Shown: positions 9,657 through 18,795 of the stretch, piece after piece
How the letters are laid out: each line of letters begins with the position of its first letter
Position numbering within the stretch: the stretch's first letter is position 1
Program-made: the position numbers and the translations under genes
Origin: Penium margaritaceum
Taxonomy: Eukaryota > Streptophyta > Zygnematophyceae > Desmidiales > Peniaceae
Assembly: GCA_023375785.1 (NCBI GenBank)
Contig: SZWC01018848.1
Coordinates: 5,501 to 33,391, forward strand
Length of the DNA stretch: 27,891 nt
Reading direction: 5' to 3'
Notes under the pieces: generated by a model
Told to the model about the DNA's origin: nothing
Databases searched by the model: none
Seen by the model: only the letters and a program-made list of their open reading frames with translations

Positions 9657-12600
9657 GCAAGTTTTGACCACTCTTCTCTCATCTCGGCACCTGAGGTTAA
9701 GCGGCACCTGTATGGGGAGTTGCGCCGGAGGGTTGCGGCTATCTTTGAGCGCTGCTTGTCCTGGGTGGTGGGTCCTTCCCCTGACGCTGATGCCCTGCGC
9801 GTACATTAGTTTCTCCTCCTCCACCTCCAGGTCCTGCTGTGTCAGACGGTGACGTCTGAACAGCAAGATCAGGGACTGTGTTCGGGGCGTGGGGAGGGGC
9901 GCCGTCGTCCCGAGCACGAGATTATACTGGAGCGCTGTCGGAGGTTTGTACAAGGTGACTGGGCGGGTCTTGTGGAGGAGGCGATGGAGTCCATCAGGGC
10001 CGCATTTCGCCCTGCCCCTCCGGTGCGGCATAACAACTCGCCTGTCGCCGGCGCAAAGACTTGTAGCGGCAGAGGGGCAGTGGGGTGTGCAGTTTGCATG
10101 GTGCACCGGGGTGCTCCAGGGCCAGGGGTGGAGATGCTCTCGGCGCGCCCTCCGGTTGTTGGTGTAGAGAGCACTCGTCGGGCTCTCCAGGAGTGTCATC
10201 CTCCGTCGGTGTCCCTGTTGGCCCCTTGGATCGCCCCCTTCGTGGTCCTGGAGGGCCTTCTCCTCGACGCGGTCAAAGAGGATCCATTTGTGGAGGCCTT
10301 GCGAGAGGCACCACAGGGCTCCGGGGCCGGTCCAGGGGTTCTGCCTTGCGACATGCTCCATGACCTCATCCTTGACACCCCAGGTGGGCCGGAGTCTTTG
10401 ACGGGTATGGTTCGTCTCATCCTTGCCGGGGTGCTGCCACGGGAGGCTACCACGTTCTTGGGGCGCAATCGCCTGGCTCCCTTGCTCAAGGCGGACACCG
10501 AGGAGGAGGGGGTTCGACCCATTGTCGTGGGTGAGGCATTGTTCCGGCTGGCTGGTAGGGTCTTGCTGCTGCAGGATAAGGAGAAGATCACGAAGGCATT
10601 GCAACCTTTGCAATTCAGGGCGGCACTACTGGTGCCAGAAGTGAGGGTCATCTTGGGTGCGCATCCCTCGTTCTGGCTTCTCCACCTCGACATTCGCAAT
10701 GCATTCAACAAGATTGAGTACAACTGCGTGTTTGAGGCGGTGTGTGACAGGGGTCTCGGCTCTTGGGTGCCTTCCTTGCAACAGTTCTACACGTCCCCTG
10801 GGCAGTTGTTGTTTTTCGGGGTGAGTGCGTCGGCCGTCTTGGAAAGCCAGTGCGGGGTGCGACAAGGTGACCTGTTGGGGCCTGTTCCCTTCGACTTGGC
10901 CCTTCTGCCTGTTTTGGAGGCAGGTGCCGCAGAGTTGTGTAGCCAACAAGGGGTTGCGTTGGGGCACATCGGGGCCTTCCAAGATAACACCACCATTTGT
11001 GCCGAGTCGGAGGCCTTGGTCAGGTGCTTCTCCTCCATGCTCCGAGTGGCCAGCGACCTGGGGCCTAGGTCAGCCGAAGAAGTCTCTTGTGGCGGCGGAC
11101 GAGGGGGGCACTTCCAGGTGTGTTGGCAGGGATTCCATCGACAGTGGAGGGGGTGGAGCTGTTGGGCTGTCCCATTGGCTCAGCTGGCTTTCGGAGGGGC
11201 TGGGGGGAGGAATGGTTGCGTGAGCAGACCCATGAGCTCCAGCTACTCCCGCGGCTAGAGGATCCGCAGGCGACGGTGACGATGCTACGGCTGTGCATTA
11301 TACCACGGGCAGACTTCCTTGTGCGTGCTCTGCCCCCTGACGTCGACTGGCTGTGGGTGCTGTAGGATTTCGATTCCGCATTGTGGTGTGCTCTCCTGGG
11401 CATCCTGGGGGTGGTGGAGGCCCCGCCGGATTTCCATACTGGCGCTCTACAGGGGTTGACGTGGCTCCAGTCGCAGTTGCCGTTCGACGCTGGGGGCATG
11501 GGCCTTTTTGCTGCGGTTCCGAGGGCGCACCTGGCCTACGCGTGCTCTTCTGCGGCCTTACTCCAGTCTCTTCATGACCTCTTCGGCCCCCACTTTCCTG
11601 CAGCTCGTGAGATGGAGTTGTTCTGTCCTCTTTGGGAGGATTCTGTGGAACACCTGCCTGCTTCCATTGTCGCGCACTCGCCCCCACTCGAGGTCCTTCG
11701 TTAATGCGCTGGTCGGGGGTTGTACGAGCAGCTCAGCCCGTCCTTCTTCCATTATCAGCGTCTGCAGTGGTTGGAGGAGGTGGAGATGGTCGGGGCTGCA
11801 CTGTTCCCGCAGGCGTGTGAGGCTATGGTGCGGAGGAGCTGGGCGGTGGGGTCCCGCGGGGCGGCTCTCTGGCTTCAAGCGAGCCCAACGGGCCCTGGTG
11901 ATCGTCTGTACTTGGCCTTGGCCAACTTTCGGCTCGACGCCCAGCTTTGGCTGGGTTTGCCACTGGGATATCTCTCCATCCATGGCGGTCATGGGCTCCT
12001 GCCAGCGGATGTCACGTGCCATGCGGGGTCTGGGCCGATTATTTTCCGTCCACCATGCCATCCGAGACGAGTTGGCGGAGATTTGCCGGGAGCATTCCCT
12101 CCGTGCGATGGTGGAGCCGGAGGGCTTGTTGCCAGGGTGGCTACGGTCGGATGTCCTTGTGTTTGACTCGGCCCAGGGCTTGGGTGGTGGACGTCACTCA
12201 CGGCGTGGGTGGTGGACGTCACCACGGTGGACGCCCAGTCGGACAAGGTGAAGGAGGAGGGGCAGGCTCTTCCAGCGGCGGAGGCCACGAAGGAGAAGCA
12301 CTACAGGGCCGCCCTTGCACAGTTGGTGGGGTACCGGCTGCATACGGTGGCTTGGGAGATCTTCGGCGGTCTTGGCCCGGATTGTTGGCGCTTCATCCGT
12401 CGTTTTGCGACGTGCCTCGAGAAGGGTCGGGGCAGGCGCAACGAGGCTGACCAGCCGGAGTGTTCGGTGCGGGCTGTGTCCTTGTTCGCGCAGTAGCTCT
12501 CCATTGCTGGGATTCGACAGCAGTGTCATGTGCTCCGCGACTTCGGTTTGTGGTGTGGGGGACTGGACCCTGCACTGGGTAGTGTCACGCCTGTTGAGCT

Positions 12601-12690
12601 GCCGCGGTAGTGGCCCCTTGGCCCTGTTACGCTGTCTGACCTCTGCTACACTGTACCGTTGGACGGCGAGGAGAGTTTCCTCAGTCCTTG
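9657..12690 (+). pseudogene. Reverse transcriptase polyprotein of LINE copy A, degenerate
   Basis: The protein would copy element RNA into DNA at the target site. The frame is open from 9657 with a TAG at 9807-9809. RT motifs follow: FWLLHLDIRNAFNKIE (10671-10718), GVRQGDLLGP (10854-10883), and FQDN (10977-10988) where the YxDD catalytic box belongs, so the second Asp is lost. The frame shifts near 11080. In-frame stops follow at 11363-11365 and 11702-11704, and further shifts near 12045 and 12190. Past the RT lies a linker, then HHAIRDELAEICREH...RSDVLVF...VVDVT...EATKEKHY (12050-12300), which resembles a restriction-like endonuclease. A TAG sits at 12494-12496. The conserved C-terminus (LSDLCYTVPLDGEE) ends with TGA at 12688-12690. 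This copy cannot be active. Confidence 0.8.
12181..12230 (+). repeat. 25-bp direct duplication inside the endonuclease-like region
   Basis: TGGGTGGTGGACGTCAC occurs at 12181 and again at 12206, a 25-base shift. Because 25 is not a multiple of three, the duplication throws the ORF out of frame exactly at the VVDVT motif. It appears private to copy A: copies C and F show the motif region only once. Confidence 0.8.
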
Positions 12691-12841
12691 ACGCTTGTTT
12701 CCTTGCTTTTCCTCTCCTCCTTGTGTTATGGGTGGCGGATTTTGCATGCTTTCACACCCCGATGATGTTTCGGTCAGGGGCGTCATTTGCATGTTCCTTC
12801 TCATCAACCAAGATTTACCTCAACAACCAAAAAAAAAAAAA

Positions 12842-13076
12842 GGCGGCAGGCAGTGTTGGGGCCACCTATTCGGGTCCATCACCCCATCCGTGACAAGTTG
12901 GTGGACGTGTGCCGGGAGCACCTGTTGCGGTTGGAGGTAGAACGATCGGGATGCCTGCAGCAGCCAGGGAGGCTGGACCTCCTTGTTAACTTGATGCAGG
13001 CCATGATGTGGGTGGTGGATATCAACACAATCAATGCTCAGCCAGATCCGATAAGGGTATAGGGTAAGGTGTTTTT
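12842..13076 (+). mobile_element. LINE copy C, segment 2
   Basis: Directly after the poly(A) of copy A, the older copy C resumes. The plus frame encodes PIRVHHPIRDKLVDVCREHL, then ERSGCLQQPGRLDLL and MWVVDINTINAQPDP, which aligns with A's endonuclease-like region (HHAIRDELAEICREH, VVDVTTVDAQSDK). It ends at GGTAAGGTGTTTTT (13063-13076), the left target duplication of copy D. The frame has one TAG near 13060. Confidence 0.75.
13063..13076. repeat. Target-site duplication of copy D, left
   Basis: GGTAAGGTGTTTTT here and at 13416-13429 is identical (14 bp) and flanks the minus-strand LINE copy D. The T-run partly overlaps the element's own tail. Confidence 0.8.
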
Positions 13077-13415
13077 TCTTTTCCAATATAAACTGACTTA
13101 ATGAGAAAGAACATGGAAACGCCGCCCCTGACCGACACACCAACGGGGTATGAAAGCATGTAAACGCCGCCACCCACGGCACAAGGTGGAAAGGAATAGC
13201 AAGGAAGCAAGCGTCAAGGACAGAGGAGACTCTCCTCGCCATCCAACGGCACAGTGTAGCAAAGGTCAGATAGGGTAACAGGGCCAAGGGGCCATGGCCA
13301 CGGCAGCTCAACAGCCGTGACACTGCCCAGTGCCGGGTCCAGTCCCCCACGTCACAGGCCAAAGTCGCGGAGCACATGGCAATGCTGCAGAATCCCAGAA
13401 AGGTGGAGGTAAGGA
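13077..13415 (-). mobile_element. LINE copy D, short 5'-truncated insertion
   Basis: Read on the minus strand, this is the last ~340 bases of the element. It carries the C-terminal coding part, including WPWPLGPVTLSDLCYTVPLD, a TGA, and the 3' UTR with its core (plus strand GCCGCCACCCACGGCAC, 13166-13182). It resembles copy A over 12520-12820 closely, by eye at roughly 85 percent. It keeps TGG where A has a TAG stop before the WPLGP block. It interrupts copy C between identical 14-bp duplications, with its tail (T-run on the plus strand) at the left, as expected for target-primed insertion. Confidence 0.85.
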
Positions 13416-13536
13416 GGTAAGGTGTTTTTGGCTGCAGAGGCGTTGAAGGGGAGGAAGTCCGAGGCAATTGTTGGTGTGATGGCAGGGAACAGGTTGCATA
13501 CTGCGACGTGGGTGACGTTTGGTGTATTGGGGCCAG
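13416..13536 (+). mobile_element. LINE copy C, segment 3
   Basis: Copy C resumes after D. The frame gives LAAEALKGRKSEAIVG and NRLHTATWVTFGVLGP, aligning with A's LPAAEATKEKHYRAAL and YRLHTVAWEIFGGLGP. Joining it to segment 2 with one copy of the 14-bp duplication keeps the frame (IRV, stop, GKVFLAAEAL). It ends at TTGGGGCCAG (13527-13536), the left target duplication of copy F. Confidence 0.8.
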
Positions 13537-15168
13537 GGTTTTTTTCTCTTGCACTTTTTGAAAGAAGAAAGGGAGAATGCCACTATGGACCAGCACAAGC
13601 ACGTGGTAATGCAGTGCCGCCACCCACGGCACAATGGGATGGAATAAGGAGGGAAAACAAAACATGCAAGAGAGAAGCAAGGCAACAGCATGGACTTTAG
13701 GAGGGGAATGATGCTGCTGCTCCTCAAGAGGGTTTGTGAAGCACATTGGACAAGGCTAGAGGGCAGAGAGGCCAAGCCCTGTGGGCGGTGGGGCTTCCTG
13801 CGGCGTGATGCCAAGCCCCCTCACAAAGGAGGGTGTAGTCCCGGATGACGCTACTCTGCTGACGCATGCCAAAGAAGGACAGCCGCTTGGCAAAGAAGGT
13901 CACCGCCCGGGCAGTCCAACCCGACCTATCGGCCTCCACCAGCTGACTACAAACCTTCTCGAAACATGTCGCCGAGAACTGCCGGAAAAAGCGCCAACAA
14001 TTAAGAACCAACTCACCAAAAGTCTCCCACTCCACTGTACACCGCCTCCACCCGCTTTCAGACCCACAGCTGCCTCGTACTTCCTCTCCTTCATCGTCTC
14101 AGCCACCTGCAATGCTTTACCCTCGTCCCGTGCATCATGACCCTAGGCGTCCACGGTGGTCACGTACCCACACATTGCCCTGGCCAGAGTCATAGAGGAT
14201 GAGGTGAGGACGGAGCTCTCCCACATAACACTCTGGCTGCTGCAAATACCCCTTTGGCTCCACTTTCACACCCAGTGAATTCTCCCGATAGATGTCTGCC
14301 AGTTTGTCCCGGGTGGTGTGGTCGACCATGATGATTGGCCCAGGTCCTATAATGTAAATTTCGGTTGAGCAGAAATTTCGCCCATTTGAATTCGGCCGAA
14401 ATTTCGGTCTCCAAAATTAGGAAATGGGCAAAATTTCGGTGGGCAACTTAAATGTTTTAGTAAAAAGTTGTAAAATTTTCAGTAAGTGTCAGTTTTTGGC
14501 CATAAACATCCAGTTTTTGACCAAAATATATGCACACTCTCACAGCTGCACATCATACACTGTGAAGGGGATAAAGAAAAGTGTAAGGAGATTTTACGTT
14601 CTGGGGGACTTGAAGCTAAAATTTTCAATAAAATTTTAAAAGTTTTAATGTCTGGACCGAAAATTTCGGCCAAAACGAAATTCGGCCAAAAATTTGGCCT
14701 TAAAAATGTGGAAATTACCAAAATTTAGAACATAGCCCAGATCCTGCCTTCCATGTAGTTTCAGCCGGAAGGAGCCCATTCAGCTCGTGCTGCTCCAAGT
14801 AACCCGAAAGTAAGCCTAGCCAAAGCTGGATTTGGATGCGAAAGTCAACGGAGGAAAGGTGCAGACAGTCCCCCGTACCTGTGGGTGTGGCCTGCAACCA
14901 AAAAGCGGCACCCGTAGTCCCCACCGTCCAACAGCTACGAATCTGCTCCTCCAAGGCCTCAAGGATCCACTTTTCCCCTCCCTCTCCACCTCATCCAACC
15001 ACCCGAGGCGCTTGCAATAGAAGAACGAAAAAATCACCCTCCTGTACAGGCCCCTCTCTGAGAACTGCCTGAGAGCGTCCAAGGCTAGCAAGCTGGCGGT
15101 GACACTAGTCTGCATCTCTTCCACCGCCTGCCAAAGTGGACACAGAAGTAGACACAGAAGCTCCTCCT
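13537..15168 (-). mobile_element. LINE copy F, inserted in copy C, itself interrupted
   Basis: On the minus strand the order is: SVTASLLALDALRQF and RRVIFSFFYCKRLGWLDEVE (linker, 15120-14980), then VDFRIQIQLWLGLLSGYLEQ (about 14830) and TTWKAGSG. An interruption follows at 14349-14734. Then come PIIMVDHTTRDKLADIYREN (14345-14280), the AETMKERKYEAAVG region (14100), EADRSGWTARAVTFFAKRLS (13920), VIRDYTLLCEG, and the C-terminal block. The 3' UTR core is at 13616-13632, and the A tail is seen as T-rich sequence at 13538-13560. Flanks TTGGGGCCAG (13527-13536) and TTGAGGCCAG (15169-15178) match at 9 of 10 positions. Frameshifts make it inactive. Confidence 0.8.
14349..14734. mobile_element. 386-bp AT-rich inverted-repeat element (MITE-like) inside copy F
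   Basis: This insert is AT-rich and rich in AAATTTCGG and CGGCCGAAATTTCGG words, unlike the GC-rich LINE around it. Its ends are imperfect inverted repeats of roughly 60-80 bases. The left end reads ATGTAAATTTCGG...GGCCGAAATTTCGGTC, and the right end, reverse-complemented, reads ATGTTCTAAATTTTGG...GGCCGAAATTTTCGGTCC. It is flanked by GCCCAGGTCCT (14338-14348) and GCCCAGATCCT (14735-14745). It has no plausible ORF. Long inverted ends and an ~11-bp duplication would suit a non-autonomous Mutator-type element; the superfamily is inference. Confidence 0.65.
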
Positions 15169-15630
15169 TTGAGGCCAGAATATTGGCACTTCATCCAGCG
15201 ACTGACAGGTATGTGTTTGGATAGAACTCAGGGTTGGTCCAGGGCAGCCCGTATTGGTCTGCACAAGCAATTACACTCTTCGCCCTGAGGCTTTTTGTTG
15301 CAAAACACTGGCTGCAATGTGGAGTCATCCGTGACTTCTGCCAGTGGCATAGAGGACTTCATGTGTCGCTGGGTGTGACCCCGTTCACCCTGCTTCCAGC
15401 GCTTTGGCCCCTGCGCCCTCTTGTCTTGTCTGAACTTTGTTACACAGACCCTTTGGCAAAGGAGGAGGGTCTTTCGACACTTTGATATCTGGCTTCTTGC
15501 TTTGCACGTGGTTGCGTTGTTTCTTCATTCCACCTCCATGTGCGGTGGGTGGCGGCGTTGACATTCTCTACCACGTGGTTGTGCCAGTCCGTGGCAGCAG
15601 TTTTTCTACGTTCTACGAATGAAAAGGTTT
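15169..15630 (+). mobile_element. LINE copy C, segment 4 with its 3' end
   Basis: After copy F, the old copy C continues with EYWHFIQRLTGMCLDRTQGW, corresponding to A's DCWRFIRRFATCLEKGRGRR. After a frameshift it gives LRLFVAKHWLQCGVIRDFCQ and the conserved C-terminus LVLSELCYTDPLAKEEGLST with stop TGA at 15483-15485. The 3' UTR core TGCGGTGGGTGGCGGCG is at 15541-15557. The end is placed near GAATGAAAAGG at about 15618-15630. It has no long A tail, in keeping with age. Confidence 0.75.
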
Positions 15631-16113
15631 CTGGACAACGAACATCAAGGTGATTTCTCAGCATATCATGATGTCCTGAAAGCACTGTGAAGGTGCACTC
15701 AGAGTGCATGTGTATCATAGTTCAGTGCCAAAACATCCAGAATGGTCTCCATGATCCTTGAAAATTTCAAAGGTGTTGAAGACATGACTGTTGAAGAAAA
15801 TGTGAGAAGATATGTCCTTGTTCGTAGACCATAAGCACAAAAGCCTGCGAAGGTCACATCGTCCTCCCAAATCTCACCAGATAGCGACTGGACAATGATC
15901 CTTTACTGAGTATGGTTAAGGTTAGATTTTGCATGTTTGCGCCCATGGTTCCTAACACCAGATCATTCTCGTGAAGCCATCTTTGGCACAAGTTGTCACT
16001 TGACATGTGTGCATCACAGATAGGGATCCCTGACGCAGCATAAAGTCACCTATGTGTGTTTCGGCGCATTCTTACTCACTGTTAAATTTTAAAAACTTCG
16101 GGGGGGGGGGGGG
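15631..16113. other. Unassigned stretch ending in poly(G)
   Basis: No gene is supported. It ends in a run of 14 G (16100-16113) directly before the assembly gap. Confidence 0.4.
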
Positions 16114-17109
16114 NNNNNNNNNNNNNNNNNNNNNNNNNNNNNNNNNNNNNNNNNNNNNNNNNNNNNNNNNNNNNNNNNNNNNNNNNNNNNNNNNNNNNNN
16201 NNNNNNNNNNNNNNNNNNNNNNNNNNNNNNNNNNNNNNNNNNNNNNNNNNNNNNNNNNNNNNNNNNNNNNNNNNNNNNNNNNNNNNNNNNNNNNNNNNNN
16301 NNNNNNNNNNNNNNNNNNNNNNNNNNNNNNNNNNNNNNNNNNNNNNNNNNNNNNNNNNNNNNNNNNNNNNNNNNNNNNNNNNNNNNNNNNNNNNNNNNNN
16401 NNNNNNNNNNNNNNNNNNNNNNNNNNNNNNNNNNNNNNNNNNNNNNNNNNNNNNNNNNNNNNNNNNNNNNNNNNNNNNNNNNNNNNNNNNNNNNNNNNNN
16501 NNNNNNNNNNNNNNNNNNNNNNNNNNNNNNNNNNNNNNNNNNNNNNNNNNNNNNNNNNNNNNNNNNNNNNNNNNNNNNNNNNNNNNNNNNNNNNNNNNNN
16601 NNNNNNNNNNNNNNNNNNNNNNNNNNNNNNNNNNNNNNNNNNNNNNNNNNNNNNNNNNNNNNNNNNNNNNNNNNNNNNNNNNNNNNNNNNNNNNNNNNNN
16701 NNNNNNNNNNNNNNNNNNNNNNNNNNNNNNNNNNNNNNNNNNNNNNNNNNNNNNNNNNNNNNNNNNNNNNNNNNNNNNNNNNNNNNNNNNNNNNNNNNNN
16801 NNNNNNNNNNNNNNNNNNNNNNNNNNNNNNNNNNNNNNNNNNNNNNNNNNNNNNNNNNNNNNNNNNNNNNNNNNNNNNNNNNNNNNNNNNNNNNNNNNNN
16901 NNNNNNNNNNNNNNNNNNNNNNNNNNNNNNNNNNNNNNNNNNNNNNNNNNNNNNNNNNNNNNNNNNNNNNNNNNNNNNNNNNNNNNNNNNNNNNNNNNNN
17001 NNNNNNNNNNNNNNNNNNNNNNNNNNNNNNNNNNNNNNNNNNNNNNNNNNNNNNNNNNNNNNNNNNNNNNNNNNNNNNNNNNNNNNNNNNNNNNNNNNNN
17101 NNNNNNNNN
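16114..17109. other. Assembly gap (996 N)
   Basis: All bases are N. Both edges are simple sequence, poly(G) on the left and (GA)n on the right, so the break was probably caused by low-complexity DNA. The true length is unknown. Confidence 0.99.

Positions 17110-17143
<34 letters not shown>
17110..17143. repeat. (GA)n microsatellite
   Basis: A pure GA dinucleotide run of 34 bases at the right edge of the gap; the real tract may extend into the gap. Confidence 0.95.
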
Positions 17144-17144
<1 letters not shown>

Positions 17145-17159
17145 GTCTAGGTCGCATAC

Positions 17160-17320
17160 CTTGGAGCAACGTATATCCAAAGGTTGCAATAATTTGGGTA
17201 TGGGTTTCGTGCACCATTGAAGGGTTGCTGTGTTGCATTGCAGAATCTTTGACACTGAAGCGGTCCATTTGCTGCAGTCGCATTGTTGATCGAGTAGGTC
17301 AGATCGTCCATTGAAAGAAT
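17160..17320 (-). CDS. Possible internal exon of a large minus-strand gene
   Basis: On the minus strand an open segment encodes ILSMDDLTYSINNATAANGP, then QCQRFCNATQQPFNGARNPY and PNYCNLWIYVAP. It is bounded by a plausible 3' splice site (TCCTCAACAG, 17321-17330 read in reverse) and a 5' splice site (CCAAG|GTATGC, donor at 17154-17159). The three cysteines and Asn/Pro-rich composition suggest a secreted protein, but I do not recognise the domain. It lies on the same strand as the exons at 25837-26065 and 27487-27817, and could belong to the same gene with long, repeat-filled introns, or to a separate one. Confidence 0.4.
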
Positions 17321-17814
17321 CTGTTGAGGAGTGCCCCACAGCAAATGGATGGCATGATGACATGAGGAAAACAAGTGAGCCAGTTAACAAGGTCACAGAA
17401 GGATTGCAATGTTTTGGTCTGACACCCACATCAAGTCAGAGAGATCATAGGGACTAGCACGGATGTGTGGACAATGTACATTGAGGAGAAATAAATCCAT
17501 TCATTTGCAAGGGCAGCTAGCAAAGACAAAAAGAGGAAGGGGCTGTGACACACGCAGATAGTAACAGACTGGCATGCACACAGATGGTCACACTGTGATA
17601 GAAAAACTGGAACGGTAGACACATACTACACTGAACAGGTATTACACCTACACAACGGCAGATATGCTACTACACTTACAGATAGAAGGTTGTGATTTTT
17701 CACACCAAGTAACATAGGCATGCTGGAAGACATGCTCATTGGTAGGCATGCTGGAGATACAAAGGCATATCTACAGACTGACAGGCATACAGATAAAAAA
17801 AGGACAGTGGATTT
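17321..17814. other. Unassigned stretch, no supported gene
   Basis: No gene is supported. Degenerate ACAGA/GGCATG-type repeats occur at about 17530-17790, such as the repeated GGCATGCTGG words near 17715-17755. Confidence 0.4.
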
Positions 17815-18021
17815 CCACTGCTGGCGCAGTGGATATCACTCTAGACTTGAGTACCTCTGAGGCGGGAGGTCCCGAGGTCCAATTCTTGGCCGGCTGGACT
17901 GGCAGTTGTAGTTGGTGGCTCTAGGCTACTATTCTACCCACCAGTTGATGCTCTGGGTGGCACCGGGTTACTGTTCTAGCCCTTGACTGACAGGATTGAA
18001 TGGAAAGAAAAGAAAAAAAAA
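17815..18021 (+). mobile_element. tRNA-derived SINE, copy S1
   Basis: A canonical Pol III box A, TGGCGCAGTGG (17822-17832), is followed after about 53 bases by a degenerate box B, GAGGTCCAATTC (17874-17885), preceded by GGGAGGTCCC. The body ends in CTGACAGGATTGAATGGAAAG and an A-rich tail (18000-18021). Box A and the ACTGAMAGGATTGA tail are shared with the element at 22185-22400, which defines a family. No clear target duplication was found. Confidence 0.6.
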
Positions 18022-18189
18022 CAGAGTGCCACACACACGTGCAGTTGGACAAATAGATAGTGAAGGGGGAAGAGAGTGAATCGAATGGGCATTTGAATGG
18101 AGTAAAAGACATATACTTGCGGGTGAGAAAAGAGAATGGAAAAGACAGGTAGACAGATGCACAAACAAAACCAACATAAACAAACAGAA

Positions 18190-18795
18190 GAAACTTTTGC
18201 TGAGGCAGTGCTTGGGAAGGGTCTGTACCAAAGGGCAAGTCTATCCTTCTGCCACTGCAAGCGCCTTCAGTGGAGAGGGTTGAAAAATGGTTATTGGAGG
18301 CATTGCAAGAGCATATTTGTAGCTGTTGAGCGGTTGGGAAAGGGGCCACTTCAACAGGTGCGAGGGACCTTCTACAGGCCATGGCCGCTGGGCCGTCTTG
18401 CTCTATCTGATCTCTGTTACAGGAAATGTGTTTAAAGAGGTGCCAGCATCCACTCATGGAGGCGGATCGATCGGGCTGGGCGGCCCGGGCAGGGACCCTC
18501 TTTGCTCAGCGGCTCTCCATTGCTGGCATAGGGCAGCAGTGCGATGTCATCCGCAACTACACGCTCCTTCGCGGAGGGCTTGGCTTGTGGCCGCAAGAGG
18601 ACACATCTATTTTCCACCCAGTGCTTGGCCTTTCGGCCCTCTGACCCTGTCCGACTTGTGCTACACAGATCCTCTAGAGGAGGACCACAACCGTTACCCC
18701 TCCTGAAGTCTATTTTTCATGCTTCTCTACTGCATGTTCTTTCTTCCGCCTTATTCCACCCTATTGTGCCGTGGGTGGTTCTGTGCTAAAAAGAG
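18190..18795 (+). mobile_element. LINE copy H, rearranged 3' part
   Basis: Two pieces of the element are joined. The first (about 18190-18420) encodes GKGLYQRASLSFCHCKRLQW from the linker, jumps to QQVRGTFYRP, and ends in a C-terminal-like LGRLALSDLCY. The second (about 18425-18795) is a better-preserved 3' end. It has EADRSGWAARAGTLFAQRLS, IRNYTLLRGGLG, LTLSDLCYTDPLEEDH with TGA at 18704-18706, and the 3' UTR core GTGCCGTGGGTGG (18766-18778). The C-terminal block appears twice, so this is either two insertions or a deletion-rearranged copy. It is non-functional. Confidence 0.7.

Larger units (their letters stand above)
9656..12841 (+). mobile_element. LINE copy A, longest element of the family here
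   Basis: The element runs from about 9656 to a 13-base A tail at 12829-12841. It carries one long degraded ORF, a 3' UTR with the family core (GTTATGGGTGGCGGA, 12724-12738) and poly(A). It lies between two parts of copy C: the left neighbour ends in the linker just behind the RT region and the right neighbour resumes about 40-50 bases further along the same element, so A inserted into C with a small target deletion. No clear target duplication was found. The 5' end is probably truncated, as is usual for LINEs. Confidence 0.75.

Noticed and set aside
9651..10613. Long minus-strand open frame (about 320 codons) opposite the RT of copy A
   Set aside because: It is antisense to a region aligning codon by codon with copy B's RT. 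Its composition is that of a complementary strand of GC-rich coding DNA and it shows no domain.
9656..12841. Target-site duplication for copy A
   Set aside because: I compared the bases around 9640-9665 with those after the A tail (12842-12860) and found no match above chance; a small target deletion fits better.
16052..17429. Open frames running through the N gap
   Set aside because: Stop-free only because the bases are N; nothing coding is shown.
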